Source: Bacillota bacterium (GTDB taxonomy: Bacteria > Bacillota > Desulfotomaculia > Desulfotomaculales > Desulfallaceae). From it: 64,000 bases of DNA. Below the pieces are notes generated by a model, which saw only the letters and a program-made list of their open reading frames with translations, ran no database searches and was not told where the DNA came from. Positions 33,647 to 42,127 of this stretch are shown here, piece by piece (within the stretch, counting starts at the first letter, position 1; every line of letters begins with the position of its first letter). The position numbers were made by a program, and so were the translations under genes. The stretch is taken from the NCBI GenBank assembly GCA_023439185.1, contig JAEXOR010000065.1, positions 226,260-290,259 on the forward strand, read 5' to 3'.

Positions 33647-34660
33647 ATGAAACTAAAAATTAAAAGTACTTTGATTGCTTCCCTGTTGGTACTTGGTTTA
33701 ATTGCAGCCGGTTGTGGCGGGGGCGGGGATCAGGGCAAGGCTGATAGAACCAAATTTAGCTTCGCTACCGCGGGAACAGGCGGTACTTATTATCCCATGG
33801 GCGGAGGCATCTCCAGTGTAGTGCAGAATACCACCGATTATGAAATAGCGGTGGAAACCAGCGGCGGTTCCGCTGAAAACCTGCGGCTTATTCAATCAGG
33901 CGAAACGGATTTAGCATGGGCCAACGCTTCTGAAATGTACTGGGCCTGGAATGGAGAAGAATTTTTTAAAGGACAGGAAATGCGGGATTTTAGAGTTGTA
34001 ACCTTTTCCTGGGATGCCATTTATCACTGGGCTGTTCATAAGAACAGCGACATTAAAAGTTTTGCCGACCTGGAAGGTAAAAAGGTAGGTGTTGGTCCCC
34101 AAGGTTCCGGGGCTGCTGTTTTTGGTGAAACTTATCTCAAAGCTATCGGCATGTGGGATAAGATTACACCTGTATTCTTACCCCCCGAAGACCAGGGAAC
34201 AGATTTTAAAGACAAGAAAATTGACGTTTTTGGATATTTCTCAAGAGTACCCATGGCGACACTGATGGATATCGCGGCGGTATCTGAAATAAATTTGATT
34301 GATCCTACTATTGAAGGAAGCATGGTTAACTTTTCTGAAAAATATCCCTTTTATACCCAGACATTGATCCCAAAAGGATCTTACAAGGGACAGGATCAAG
34401 ATGCAAATATGTACGGCAACCCTGTTTACATGGTTGCTCACAAAGACATATCCGAGCAAGTTATATACGACATTTTAATCTCTTGCTACTCCGATGAAGG
34501 ACAAGCGCGCCTGTTGCAAACTAACAAGGCAGCCGAAGACATGACGTTGGAAAACGCATTAAAAGGTTTGACTGAAATAGGTGTACCCATGCATTCCGGC
34601 GCAGTTAAGTTCTTTAAAGAAAAAGGCCAAGAAATTCCTGCGGAACTAATTGAGAATTAA
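33647..34660 (+). CDS. TAXI-family TRAP transporter solute-binding lipoprotein
   Basis: 337 residues, starting at ATG 33647 after AAAGGAGGG. A lipoprotein signal peptide ends LIAAGC (cysteine near residue 23). The mature protein begins KFSFATAGTGGTYYPMGGG, the hallmark of TAXI-type receptors, and continues ETSGGSAENLRLIQSGETDL, LEGKKVGVGPQGSGA and KIDVFGYFSRVP. It captures a substrate outside the membrane and delivers it to the fused TRAP permease encoded next. TAXI receptors usually bind organic acids. Within this island, sulfolactate or cysteate is the natural guess, unproven by sequence. Confidence 0.9.
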   Translation: MKLKIKSTLIASLLVLGLIAAGCGGGGDQGKADRTKFSFATAGTGGTYYPMGGGISSVVQNTTDYEIAVETSGGSAENLRLIQSGETDLAWANASEMYWAWNGEEFFKGQEMRDFRVVTFSWDAIYHWAVHKNSDIKSFADLEGKKVGVGPQGSGAAVFGETYLKAIGMWDKITPVFLPPEDQGTDFKDKKIDVFGYFSRVPMATLMDIAAVSEINLIDPTIEGSMVNFSEKYPFYTQTLIPKGSYKGQDQDANMYGNPVYMVAHKDISEQVIYDILISCYSDEGQARLLQTNKAAEDMTLENALKGLTEIGVPMHSGAVKFFKEKGQEIPAELIEN

Positions 34661-34695
34661 ACAAGCCATGTTGATTGGGATAATTTTTCAAGCTA

Positions 34696-34726
34696 ATAAC
34701 TGGCGCCCAAAAGGGGTGCCAGTTAT
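34696..34726 (+). other. Intercistronic hairpin between receptor and permease genes
   Basis: ATAACTGGCGCCC (34696-34708) pairs with GGGGTGCCAGTTAT (34713-34726) with a small bulge and 4-nt loop, and no T-run follows. It may stabilise the receptor part of the mRNA, as is common where the binding protein is needed in excess. Confidence 0.6.
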
Positions 34727-34766
34727 ATAAGGTATAAGGTATTTTTCTAATAGGAGGTGTAATTTT

Positions 34767-36719
34767 TTGGACAAAAATCCTAACCCGGCTCAGGAACAGT
34801 ACTCAGAGCAAGAAATAAATAAAATGATTGAACAATATGAAGGAGTTTCTTCAAAAAGAAACTTAATCGGACCTATTGGAAAGTCAATTAGTTTTATCGC
34901 AGCCATATTCACGCTGTTTTTCATGTACCAAGGTGCGTTTGGCATGATTTCCCCCGAGTCAAACCGAGGTATATACGTCGGCATAACCATTTTTTTATGT
35001 TTACTAATTTATCCCGCATCTAAAAAATCCCCTGGCAACAGAATTACCGTGCTGGATGCTTTACTGTGTGTATTGACCCTAGTAGTTACTTTCTACTTTA
35101 TTTTTATGTACCCGCAGATGGCTTATCGCATCGGGTTTGTTACCACGACGGATTTAATTATGGCTGCTATAGCCGTAATACTGGCGCTCGAAGCGGTCAG
35201 GCGCGTAACAGGCAACATATTGTTTTTTATAACCCTTGGTTTCTTGTTATACGCCTATTTTGGCTATTTATTCCCCGGCATGTTGAGCCATAAAGGCTTT
35301 AGTATTAGTAGAATAGCTAGTTTTATGTATGCATCCCTCTATGGTCTTTTCGGTTCGGTGGCATCAATTTTCGCGTCCTTTGTATTCTTGTTTATAACTT
35401 TTGGAACCTTCCTGGAAGCTTCGGGGGCTGGTAAATTTTTTATTGATTTCCCTTATTCCGTACTCGGAAGAGCCCGCGGCGGCCCGGCCAAGGTGGCTGT
35501 TTTAGCCAGCGGCTTTATGGGCAGCATTAACGGCAGCGCGACCGCTAATGTTGTTACAACAGGGACTTTTACAATCCCTTTGATGAAACGCATCGGTTAT
35601 AAGCCACATATGGCCGGCGCTATCGAAGCCGTGGCCTCTACAGGTGGAATGTTAATGCCTCCGATTATGGGCGCGGGCGCTTTCATTATGTCTGAATTTA
35701 CCGGAATTGCTTACTGGGATATCGTTAAGGTGTCCATCCTTCCGGCCATCTTATATTACCTGTACCTGTACTTAATGGTCGATTTTCAAGCTCAAAACCT
35801 TGGGCTAAAGGGCCTTCCCAAAAACGAACTGCCCAACCCGATAGAGATTTTAAAAACTGGTTGGTTTTTCATTATTCCGGTTGTTGTCATTATTTACATG
35901 CTGATTGCCGGGTATTCACCCCCCATGGCAGCGGTAATTGGTTCGGTATTGAGTGTTGCTTTCAGCTGGTGCAGCAAGGAAACGCGCATGTACCCCAAAG
36001 ATATTTACAACGCTCTGGCCAAGTCGGCGGTAACCTCTTTAATTATAGGTTCTACCGTAGGAGCTATTGGTATTATCATCGGCGTTGTTTATTTAACCGG
36101 TTTGGGCCTCAAGTTTTCGGACCTCTTACTGTCTTTTTCCGGTGGAATTTTGCCAATTGCCATTGTTTTGGTCGCCATTGCCTCTTATGCATTGGGCATG
36201 GGTATTACCGCCACTACATCCTATATAATTCTCGGCGTTTTGGCAGCTCCCGCGCTTCAGGAAATGGGCGTCTCTCTGCTAGCCGCCCACTTAATCGTTT
36301 TCTGGGCCTCGCTGATTGCTAATGTCAACCCGCCGGTATGCCTGGCGGCCTTTGCCGCGGCGGCCTTAGCCAAAGCAGAGCCGATGAAAACCGGCTTTAC
36401 AGCATTAATTTTTGCTCAACCGCTGTATATAATGCCTTTTGTATTTGCCTACGCACCAGCTATATTATTAGTTGGCGAACCGATGGAAATATATCGCACC
36501 TGTGTCTCAGTAACCTTGGGCATAATTTGCGCCGCATGCTTCTGCCAAAATTGGATGCTGCGCAAGCTAATGTTGTTTGAGCGTTTGATTATAGCTGTTG
36601 GTGCAGTATTGCTTTTATTGCCCAGTCCACACACGGATTACATTGGATTTATTATTGCGGCTGCGTTGTTAGTATTTCAATTCTTAACCAGAAGCAGAAA
36701 AAAGTTGGCAATTCCATGA
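34767..36719 (+). CDS. TRAP transporter fused permease (4TM + 12TM)
   Basis: 650 residues from TTG 34767 (GAGGTG about seven bases upstream). A cytoplasmic N-terminus is followed by small-subunit (DctQ-like) helices and the large DctM-like permease, as in TRAP systems paired with TAXI receptors. Conserved blocks include VAVLASGFMGSINGSATANV, VASTGGMLMPPIMGAGAFIM, ALGMGITATTSYIILGVLAA and FWASLIANVNPPVCLAAFAA. It drives uptake with a Na+ or H+ gradient. It is co-transcribed with the TAXI receptor and ends at a bidirectional terminator. Confidence 0.92.
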   Translation: MDKNPNPAQEQYSEQEINKMIEQYEGVSSKRNLIGPIGKSISFIAAIFTLFFMYQGAFGMISPESNRGIYVGITIFLCLLIYPASKKSPGNRITVLDALLCVLTLVVTFYFIFMYPQMAYRIGFVTTTDLIMAAIAVILALEAVRRVTGNILFFITLGFLLYAYFGYLFPGMLSHKGFSISRIASFMYASLYGLFGSVASIFASFVFLFITFGTFLEASGAGKFFIDFPYSVLGRARGGPAKVAVLASGFMGSINGSATANVVTTGTFTIPLMKRIGYKPHMAGAIEAVASTGGMLMPPIMGAGAFIMSEFTGIAYWDIVKVSILPAILYYLYLYLMVDFQAQNLGLKGLPKNELPNPIEILKTGWFFIIPVVVIIYMLIAGYSPPMAAVIGSVLSVAFSWCSKETRMYPKDIYNALAKSAVTSLIIGSTVGAIGIIIGVVYLTGLGLKFSDLLLSFSGGILPIAIVLVAIASYALGMGITATTSYIILGVLAAPALQEMGVSLLAAHLIVFWASLIANVNPPVCLAAFAAAALAKAEPMKTGFTALIFAQPLYIMPFVFAYAPAILLVGEPMEIYRTCVSVTLGIICAACFCQNWMLRKLMLFERLIIAVGAVLLLLPSPHTDYIGFIIAAALLVFQFLTRSRKKLAIP

Positions 36720-36741
36720 AAACAGCTGTATAAGAAAGCTA

Positions 36742-36789
36742 ATAGCCCTTGTACCTGCCTTTAGAACGGTACAAGGGCTATTTATATTT
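36742..36789. terminator. Bidirectional terminator between TRAP permease and UxaA-like gene
   Basis: Perfect 13-bp arms ATAGCCCTTGTAC / GTACAAGGGCTAT (36742-36754, 36769-36781), followed by TTATATTTT on the plus strand and A-rich sequence on the other side. It separates the convergent TRAP and UxaA-like genes. Confidence 0.85.
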
Positions 36790-36811
36790 TAATAAAAGTT
36801 TACATAAAGCT

Positions 36812-37717
36812 TTAAATCTTGAACGCTTCGGCTTTGGTTAACTTACCGGATGCAGTAGCAATGATTTCATTTATAATTAGGAGGCTGTATTCATCAACGG
36901 GATATTGCTCATAATCAAGACCGCTTAAATCCAATTCTATAAATTCTTTGTAAGAATCAAGATGGTTTTGGTCAGCGGTCAGGTTAATTATAGGAACAAG
37001 AGAATTACTTGCCGGGCAAGGAATTCCTGTGGCGGCCAATACCAGCTGCACTCCCCTTAAAACCATGTGCTGCAATATTTCGCCGGTATTAGCTGAAAAT
37101 CCAAGTTCATATACTCCTCGGTTTTGACCTACCGAATCACCCAAACCGAGTGTTTTAATCGCCGGCAAATTTTTAATCTTGTCTTTTTTACTTGAAGTCT
37201 CATTGGCTATGATAATGCGGCCGTAGTTATTTTCAACCAAATCCAAAAGACAAGGTAATAACACATCTTCTGTTTTAGATTCATCCTTGTATATGATACC
37301 CAAAACAAGTCTGGTAAATATGGACAGTTGCCGCTTGTAGGTACTGATTTCCCTGGCCAAGAAAACAGCGGCGCTGGTAGCCCTGGCGGCGGCTTGCACA
37401 GGCCCGCCGGCGGCTCTTAATTCTACAATTTCCACGGGCTTACCAATTAACGACATTTCTCCGGCTATTTTTTCACCCACACCCTGCGCAAATGTTTCCA
37501 GCACTATTGCTCCGGCAACGTTCGGATTTTTTACCAAGGTTGTGTAGTGTTCTTCATGTTGGCTTGTAAAAAAACCGCTGATAACCGGTACGGCTTGCAA
37601 AACAGCGCTTGCGACTCTAAAGCAAATCATATCCGTCGCCAGGTCGGTGGAAATCACTAATAAATGATTTCTGGTGCCGACACTGCCGTCCGGCCTGATA
37701 AAACCCATAAAATTCAT
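36812..37717 (-). CDS. UxaA-family protein lacking the KCGxSD signature
   Basis: About 301 residues from ATG 37717 (ATG 37708 is an alternative). The frame upstream overlaps the fadR coding region and has no family homology, so the long form is rejected. The N-terminus FIRPDGSVGTRNHLLVIS and the C-terminus ATASGKLTKAEAF match the UxaA/SuyB large-subunit fold, as do VLRGVQLVLAATGIPCPASN and PIINLT. The central KCGxSDxxSGLxxNP metal-site signature is absent: the aligned place reads LVLGIIYKDESKTEDV. It is also some 85 residues shorter than SuyB. It could be a divergent lyase, or a regulatory or inactive paralog. It follows fadR by 67 bases, in the same direction. Confidence 0.72.
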   Translation of the reverse strand: MNFMGFIRPDGSVGTRNHLLVISTDLATDMICFRVASAVLQAVPVISGFFTSQHEEHYTTLVKNPNVAGAIVLETFAQGVGEKIAGEMSLIGKPVEIVELRAAGGPVQAAARATSAAVFLAREISTYKRQLSIFTRLVLGIIYKDESKTEDVLLPCLLDLVENNYGRIIIANETSSKKDKIKNLPAIKTLGLGDSVGQNRGVYELGFSANTGEILQHMVLRGVQLVLAATGIPCPASNSLVPIINLTADQNHLDSYKEFIELDLSGLDYEQYPVDEYSLLIINEIIATASGKLTKAEAFKI

Positions 37718-37784
37718 TGCATAACACGCCTGTCTTGTTTTAATTATTATTCTTAAATATAACATGCAATTATTATAATTAGCT

Positions 37785-38495
37785 TTATTTACTTTCCATC
37801 GTTTTTTCCACACTTTCGATATGTTCAAACATTGCCTGCATCGCTTTTGATGCATTGCGTTCTGAAATGGCCAGGGCAATGGCCTCGTGATCGTTTATTG
37901 ACTGGGCCGCGCGCCCCGGTACAATTGTTGTTTTGGTACGAATCTTGCCCAGCACATCAAATAGCCCGGACATAATTTTAACCAATACTTCGTTGTGCGA
38001 TGCCTTAATAATCGCCGTGTGGAATCTTTCGTCATACTCCCTGGCCAGGGCCAGGTCAAGTTTTTTTGTCTTTAACGTTTTAACTTCGAATATTATCATT
38101 TGCAATTCCTGGATTTCTTCTTCGCTGGCCCGCGTGGCGGCCCAAGCTGCGGCTTGAGTTTCAAGAACTTTTCTTATCTCAAATAATTGTTTCATTTCTT
38201 TCTGGCTTAAAATTAAAGAACCCGCCACATTACTAATGATAGAGTCAAGATTAGCCTCCAGTATAAACACACCGTACCCTTTTTTAATCTCGACCAAACC
38301 CATGGCGGATAACGTTCTAACCGCTTCCCGCACCGATGTGCGGCTTACGTTAAAAATATTTGCCAGTTCGCGCTCCGGTGGCAATTTGTCTCCTGGCTTA
38401 AGTTTTTCATCAGCTAAAAGCTCACGTATTTGTGTGACAATTCTTTGAGATCTACTAGCGTTTTCAGTAACGACTGGATGAAATTTACCAGGCAT
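37785..38495 (-). CDS. GntR-family (FadR subfamily) transcriptional regulator
   Basis: A 236-residue regulator. The N-terminal winged helix has the GntR pattern IRELLADEKLKPGDKLPPER, ELANIFNVSRTSVREAVRTL and GLVEIKKGYGVFI. The C-terminal all-helical FCD domain (EIRKVLETQAAAWAATRASE, DERFHTAIIKASHNEVLVKI, DHEAIALAISERNASKAMQA) carries the metal- and acid-binding histidines of the FadR group. FadR-type dimers bind TGGTnnnACCA, which is found at both catabolic promoters of the island. I infer that it represses those genes until an organic-acid inducer binds. No such site is seen before its own gene. Confidence 0.9.
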   Translation of the reverse strand: MPGKFHPVVTENASRSQRIVTQIRELLADEKLKPGDKLPPERELANIFNVSRTSVREAVRTLSAMGLVEIKKGYGVFILEANLDSIISNVAGSLILSQKEMKQLFEIRKVLETQAAAWAATRASEEEIQELQMIIFEVKTLKTKKLDLALAREYDERFHTAIIKASHNEVLVKIMSGLFDVLGKIRTKTTIVPGRAAQSINDHEAIALAISERNASKAMQAMFEHIESVEKTMESK

Positions 38496-38603
38496 AATCC
38501 CACTCCAATCCTTCTATATATTCAATAAACAATGAAAGGCGCTTTTCACCTTACGAGGGATCCGTTATTCAACTTTTTCCGGTCTCAATTTCAGCAAAGC
38601 TTG

Positions 38604-38686
38604 GGTTGCTCGGGGATATAGGCAAGCTTGACAGCAACGTTTACGGTGCCCCCCGTTGTCACCGCCGCCTATCCCCGCAGCAAACC
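38604..38686. other. Structured intergenic element (long stem with inner hairpin)
   Basis: GGTTGCTCGGGGATATAGGC (38604-38623) pairs with GCCTATCCCCGCAGCAAACC (38667-38686) through about 18 base pairs with small bulges. The enclosed 43 bases can form a second stem (TGAC..AACG with CGTT.GTCA) or an alternative CGGTG/CACCG stem. It lies between the end of sdhA and the start of fadR and is far more GC-rich than its surroundings. No T-run follows on either strand. It may be a mobile repeat or a structured 5' leader of fadR. Confidence 0.5.
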
Positions 38687-38785
38687 AACTTGTAATTGTA
38701 TACTAATAAACGAGAGAAGGTTGATTATAAGCTGTAATCCGATCGGTACCGTTCTATTAAAATGTGTACATAAATCTACAGCAGC

Positions 38786-40519
38786 TTAATATTTAATATT
38801 TGCTTTTCTAATTATATCGGCTGAAAAACGTGTAGCGATAATGGGCTTAATAGTGCTTTCGATTTCCATGTTTCCTTTATTTTTTAGATAAATATTGCTA
38901 AGCCAGTTTTGATTATCTGTTTCAGTATTATCGGATCTGTAGTGTGAACCGCGGCTCTCCGTCCTCAATAAAGCAGGAGTAGCCACAAGGCGTGCTACCG
39001 TAACCCAATTGGTGACATTAACGATTTCATTCCACTCCATATTATATCTGCTCAGGGTTCTATTTGCAACATATGCTTGTTCTGTCATTTCCAGCAATTC
39101 ATCCAGCCTATTTATCGCTTCTTGCAACTTCTTGCCGTCTCGAACCACACCAACTTTTTCCCACATTAGCAGCTTGATTTCATCCCTGATGGGATAAATA
39201 TCTATCCCGTCTGTGCGCTTGTAGAACTTGAGCCATCGCCTTTTGATTTCTTCGACCTGCTCTTGCATATACGGCATTAAAATTTCCTGCTCGGCAAGGG
39301 CTGCCGCGGTATCTCCGGCTCTGCGACCAAACGTAGTGGATTCGCAGATACCATTACCGCCAAGACGGTTTGCACCATGCACCCCACCCGAATCTTCACC
39401 CGCAACAATTAATCCCTTTAAACTTGATTGACAATCAATATCAATTTTCACCCCGCCCATTTGAAAGTGCGCTGTTGGGCTAACCTCCACCGGCTCCCGG
39501 GCAAGGTCTTTATTAATATCTTTCACGCGCTCGCACATGCCTGGAAACTTTTTCTCCACAAATTCGGCGCCCAGATGGGTCATGTCAATCATTACGCCAT
39601 CGTTTTTAGTACCCCTGCCGGCCATGATTTCCATATAACCAGCCCTGGCAACACGGTCACGGGTTGAACGCTCCATTCTTTCCGGGTCATAGCGCTCCAT
39701 GTACCTCTCACCAAGACCGTTAACCATATAACCACCGGCGCCCCGCAATCCTTCTTCCAACACGCTTCCACTCAACCTGGACTGCCCTGCCAGCAACCCG
39801 GTCGGGTGGAATTGCAGCATTTCCATATCTACAAATTCCGCCCCTGCCCGGAAGCACATGGCCATGCCGTCCCCGGTCTTGTCAACAGAGGGAGCGGATA
39901 TTTTATACATGGAGGCTGCCCCCCCTGTAGCTACCACCACAACTTTAGAATTAATGACAAAAATTTCACCTGTCCGTATATTGGCCATTACAGCACCAAT
40001 CACACGGTCGCCTTCTGCAGTGGTAAGCAGATCCAGAGCCCGGGTTTCTTCAAGAACCTTGATCTTTTCTTCCCTGCGAAAAACCTGGTCAACCATCCTG
40101 GATACAATTTGAATGCCGCTCAGGTCCGCAACGTGCACTGTTCTGTCAAATGATTGTCCCGCAAAAGCTTTCTGGTGGATTTTGCCGTCTTCCGCCCGGT
40201 CAAAAAAACATCCCACCTTAACTTCCAGTTCATGCACCGCTTTGGGGGCATCATTTACCAGGGTCCAAGCCAGATCCTGATTATTTACAAAACCTCCACC
40301 CTTGATGGTGTCCATGAAGTGCTTTTCTACTGAGTCCGCTGAGTTCAGAACAACGTTTAACCCGCCCTGCACCATGCGGCTGCAGCCACATTTGCCAATC
40401 AACCCCTTTGTTGCCAATATTACATTTAAGCTGGGGTTATTATCATAAACATGCAGCGCTGCAAATAAGCCTGCTCCACCACTGCCAAGGATTAATACAT
40501 CAGTTTTTATTTCATTCAC
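38786..40519 (-). CDS. sdhA: Succinate dehydrogenase/fumarate reductase flavoprotein subunit
   Basis: 577 residues from GTG 40519 (AAGGAG eleven bases upstream; the frame opens four codons earlier). FAD fold: TDVLILGSGGAGLFAALHV. Active-site blocks: LQFHPTGL, GLRGAGGYMVNGLGERYMER, GRGTKNDGVMIDMTHLG, PTAHFQMGGVKID and GEDSGGVHGANRLGGNG. Where E. coli-type enzymes have the SHT motif with the FAD-attaching histidine, this protein reads CGCSRMVQGG, so FAD is probably held without a covalent bond, as reported for TfrA-like enzymes. It interconverts succinate and fumarate at the membrane. Last gene of the fum-sdh group. Confidence 0.9.
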   Translation of the reverse strand: MNEIKTDVLILGSGGAGLFAALHVYDNNPSLNVILATKGLIGKCGCSRMVQGGLNVVLNSADSVEKHFMDTIKGGGFVNNQDLAWTLVNDAPKAVHELEVKVGCFFDRAEDGKIHQKAFAGQSFDRTVHVADLSGIQIVSRMVDQVFRREEKIKVLEETRALDLLTTAEGDRVIGAVMANIRTGEIFVINSKVVVVATGGAASMYKISAPSVDKTGDGMAMCFRAGAEFVDMEMLQFHPTGLLAGQSRLSGSVLEEGLRGAGGYMVNGLGERYMERYDPERMERSTRDRVARAGYMEIMAGRGTKNDGVMIDMTHLGAEFVEKKFPGMCERVKDINKDLAREPVEVSPTAHFQMGGVKIDIDCQSSLKGLIVAGEDSGGVHGANRLGGNGICESTTFGRRAGDTAAALAEQEILMPYMQEQVEEIKRRWLKFYKRTDGIDIYPIRDEIKLLMWEKVGVVRDGKKLQEAINRLDELLEMTEQAYVANRTLSRYNMEWNEIVNVTNWVTVARLVATPALLRTESRGSHYRSDNTETDNQNWLSNIYLKNKGNMEIESTIKPIIATRFSADIIRKANIKY

Positions 40520-40566
40520 AAAAAGCCACACTCCTTAAGCGTCTGATTTGAAGACATCTTTTGCGC

Positions 40567-41292
40567 TCATTTGAACATGCCAAATTTTTGTAGAACACTA
40601 CGTTTCTTTAACTGCTGGATTGATCTAGTGGGAATCAGCTTTTTGGGACATACTTCTGCACAATTGAATTGGTCATGGCATCTCCATACTCCGTAAGATC
40701 GCCCGACAATTTTAATCCTTTCGAGTCTGATGGCATCACGCTTGTCTGCAATTAAAGTATATGCACGGTTTAAAGCCGCCGGTCCGATGGAGTCTTCATT
40801 CGTGGCAACCTGGGAGCAAGCGCTGTAGCAGCATCCACAGGTTATGCAATCCAGCATCTCATCAATGAATTCCCTCTCGCCTGAGTCCGGCTTTATTTCC
40901 ACCGGTTCGGTCAACTCGCTTCTGGCCACATAATAAGGCTTAATCTTTTTCCATTTCTCAAAAAAAGGTTCCATATCTGTTGCCAGGTCCCTGATAATGG
41001 GCAAATTTGGTAGTGGCATAATAGTGACGTTGTTGGTTTTAAGGCTTGATACCTGCGTGCGGCATGCCAGTCTTGGTTTACCGTTAATATACAGGGCGCA
41101 TGAGCCGCACATTCCGATGCGACAGGAACAACGAAATGCCAAAGTTTTGTCGATATAGTTCTGCACATGCATAACGACGTCCAGAATTGCCATTTTATCA
41201 AACATAGGCACTTTAAAATCATCAAATCTGGGTTCAGCATCAACATTTGGATCATAGCGGAATATTTTAACATTAATTTCTTGCGAGGACAA
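40567..41292 (-). CDS. sdhB: Succinate dehydrogenase/fumarate reductase iron-sulfur subunit
   Basis: 241 residues carrying three clusters: the [2Fe-2S] site in FRCSCRIGMCGSCALYING with the later cysteine in RLACRT, the [4Fe-4S] site CITCGCCYSACS, and the third site in the CHDQFNCAEVCPKKLIPTRS region. It relays electrons from the flavoprotein to the membrane cytochromes. Length and order match SdhB/FrdB. It lies 17 bases after sdhD. Confidence 0.94.
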   Translation of the reverse strand: MSSQEINVKIFRYDPNVDAEPRFDDFKVPMFDKMAILDVVMHVQNYIDKTLAFRCSCRIGMCGSCALYINGKPRLACRTQVSSLKTNNVTIMPLPNLPIIRDLATDMEPFFEKWKKIKPYYVARSELTEPVEIKPDSGEREFIDEMLDCITCGCCYSACSQVATNEDSIGPAALNRAYTLIADKRDAIRLERIKIVGRSYGVWRCHDQFNCAEVCPKKLIPTRSIQQLKKRSVLQKFGMFK

Positions 41293-41309
41293 TGTATCCG
41301 CCTCCTAAG

Positions 41310-41642
41310 TTACATAATGAATTGCAAAACCGAATATAAACCAACTCCGAAAAGGGTTAATCCTAATATAATCAAGACACTGATTGTAACAAGTCTCGCC
41401 CTCAGCCCCATGTCAACCATAATCGCGTATAATCCGTTCAGGGCATGGAACAGACCAAACAATAATAATAACACATAAACAACTACATATGAACTGCTGA
41501 CCAGCCTGGCCTTGGCTTCGGAAAATTGAATAATTTCCGCCGGATTTGCAACATATAGAAGCCATACATGCAGGCCGAGTACAATCAGCAATACAGCGGC
41601 ACTAATTCTTTGCAATAACCATGTTATAGCGTTCACGAACAC
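41310..41642 (-). CDS. sdhD: Succinate dehydrogenase membrane anchor subunit (SdhD-like)
   Basis: A 110-residue protein with three membrane helices. WLLQRISAAVLLIVLGLHVW contains the conserved arginine-serine and a histidine that can bind haem or quinone; FGLFHALNGLYAIMVD carries the second histidine-x-x-N-G motif. It pairs with the 129-residue subunit encoded just upstream to form the two-subunit cytochrome b anchor. The sequence alone does not say whether one or two haems are bound. Confidence 0.85.
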   Translation of the reverse strand: MFVNAITWLLQRISAAVLLIVLGLHVWLLYVANPAEIIQFSEAKARLVSSSYVVVYVLLLLFGLFHALNGLYAIMVDMGLRARLVTISVLIILGLTLFGVGLYSVLQFIM

Positions 41643-41663
41643 ACCTTCCTTTATTGGTATTGT

Positions 41664-42053
41664 TTAGGAAAGTTTGACCATTATGATACATATCCACATT
41701 ACGGCGCCAACTGCCATTGCCGCCCAGAAAATTTCTTTTTGTCTGGAAAAACCTATTCCAATATCAAACAACAATAGCCTAATTCCATTTAGACCATGAT
41801 AAATCACTGCTCCTATCAAAAGCAGTTCCATAAAATGCAGCAACGGACTGCTCATCAGCATAGTCAACGTGACGTTATAGGTTTCCGCGCCACTGATAAG
41901 CGATGTAGCCATGAGCGTGGTATGAAGCAATAAATATAAAACCAATCCGACACCTGTAATACGGTGAAGAATCCACGCCCACATACCAACTAAACCCCAA
42001 ACCTGGCTGTGTGTCGCATACCTCTGCGATGTTGCCATCTCCCGGTTGGGCAT
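41664..42053 (-). CDS. sdhC: Succinate dehydrogenase cytochrome b subunit (SdhC-like)
   Basis: A 129-residue three-helix membrane protein. WAWILHRITGVGLVLYLLLH is the SdhC signature with candidate haem-ligand histidines, and YHGLNGIRLLLFDIGIG is the second conserved H-x-x-N-G-I-R block. ATG 42053 follows AAGGAGGAAGC. It is the first subunit gene of the complex and follows the fumarase genes behind a strong hairpin. Confidence 0.88.
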   Translation of the reverse strand: MPNREMATSQRYATHSQVWGLVGMWAWILHRITGVGLVLYLLLHTTLMATSLISGAETYNVTLTMLMSSPLLHFMELLLIGAVIYHGLNGIRLLLFDIGIGFSRQKEIFWAAMAVGAVMWICIIMVKLS

Positions 42054-42086
42054 AAATGCTTCCTCCTTAAAAAATATTATGCTTGT

Positions 42087-42120
42087 ATAAGTCCGTGGAT
42101 AAAAATATCCACGGACTTAT
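42087..42120 (-). other. Intra-operon hairpin between fumarase and sdhC
   Basis: A perfect 15-bp stem (ATAAGTCCGTGGATA / TATCCACGGACTTAT) with an AAAA loop. On the minus strand it is followed by a mixed AT stretch that ends in TTTTTT 20 bases later, so termination would be partial at best. It may set the ratio of fumarase to sdh transcripts. Confidence 0.65.
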
Positions 42121-42127
42121 ACATTAT

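Noticed and set aside
37718..37879. N-terminal extension of the UxaA-like gene to 37879
   Set aside because: It overlaps the 3' end of fadR in another frame and encodes a basic, low-complexity stretch with no family similarity. Homology starts at the second methionine cluster near 37717.
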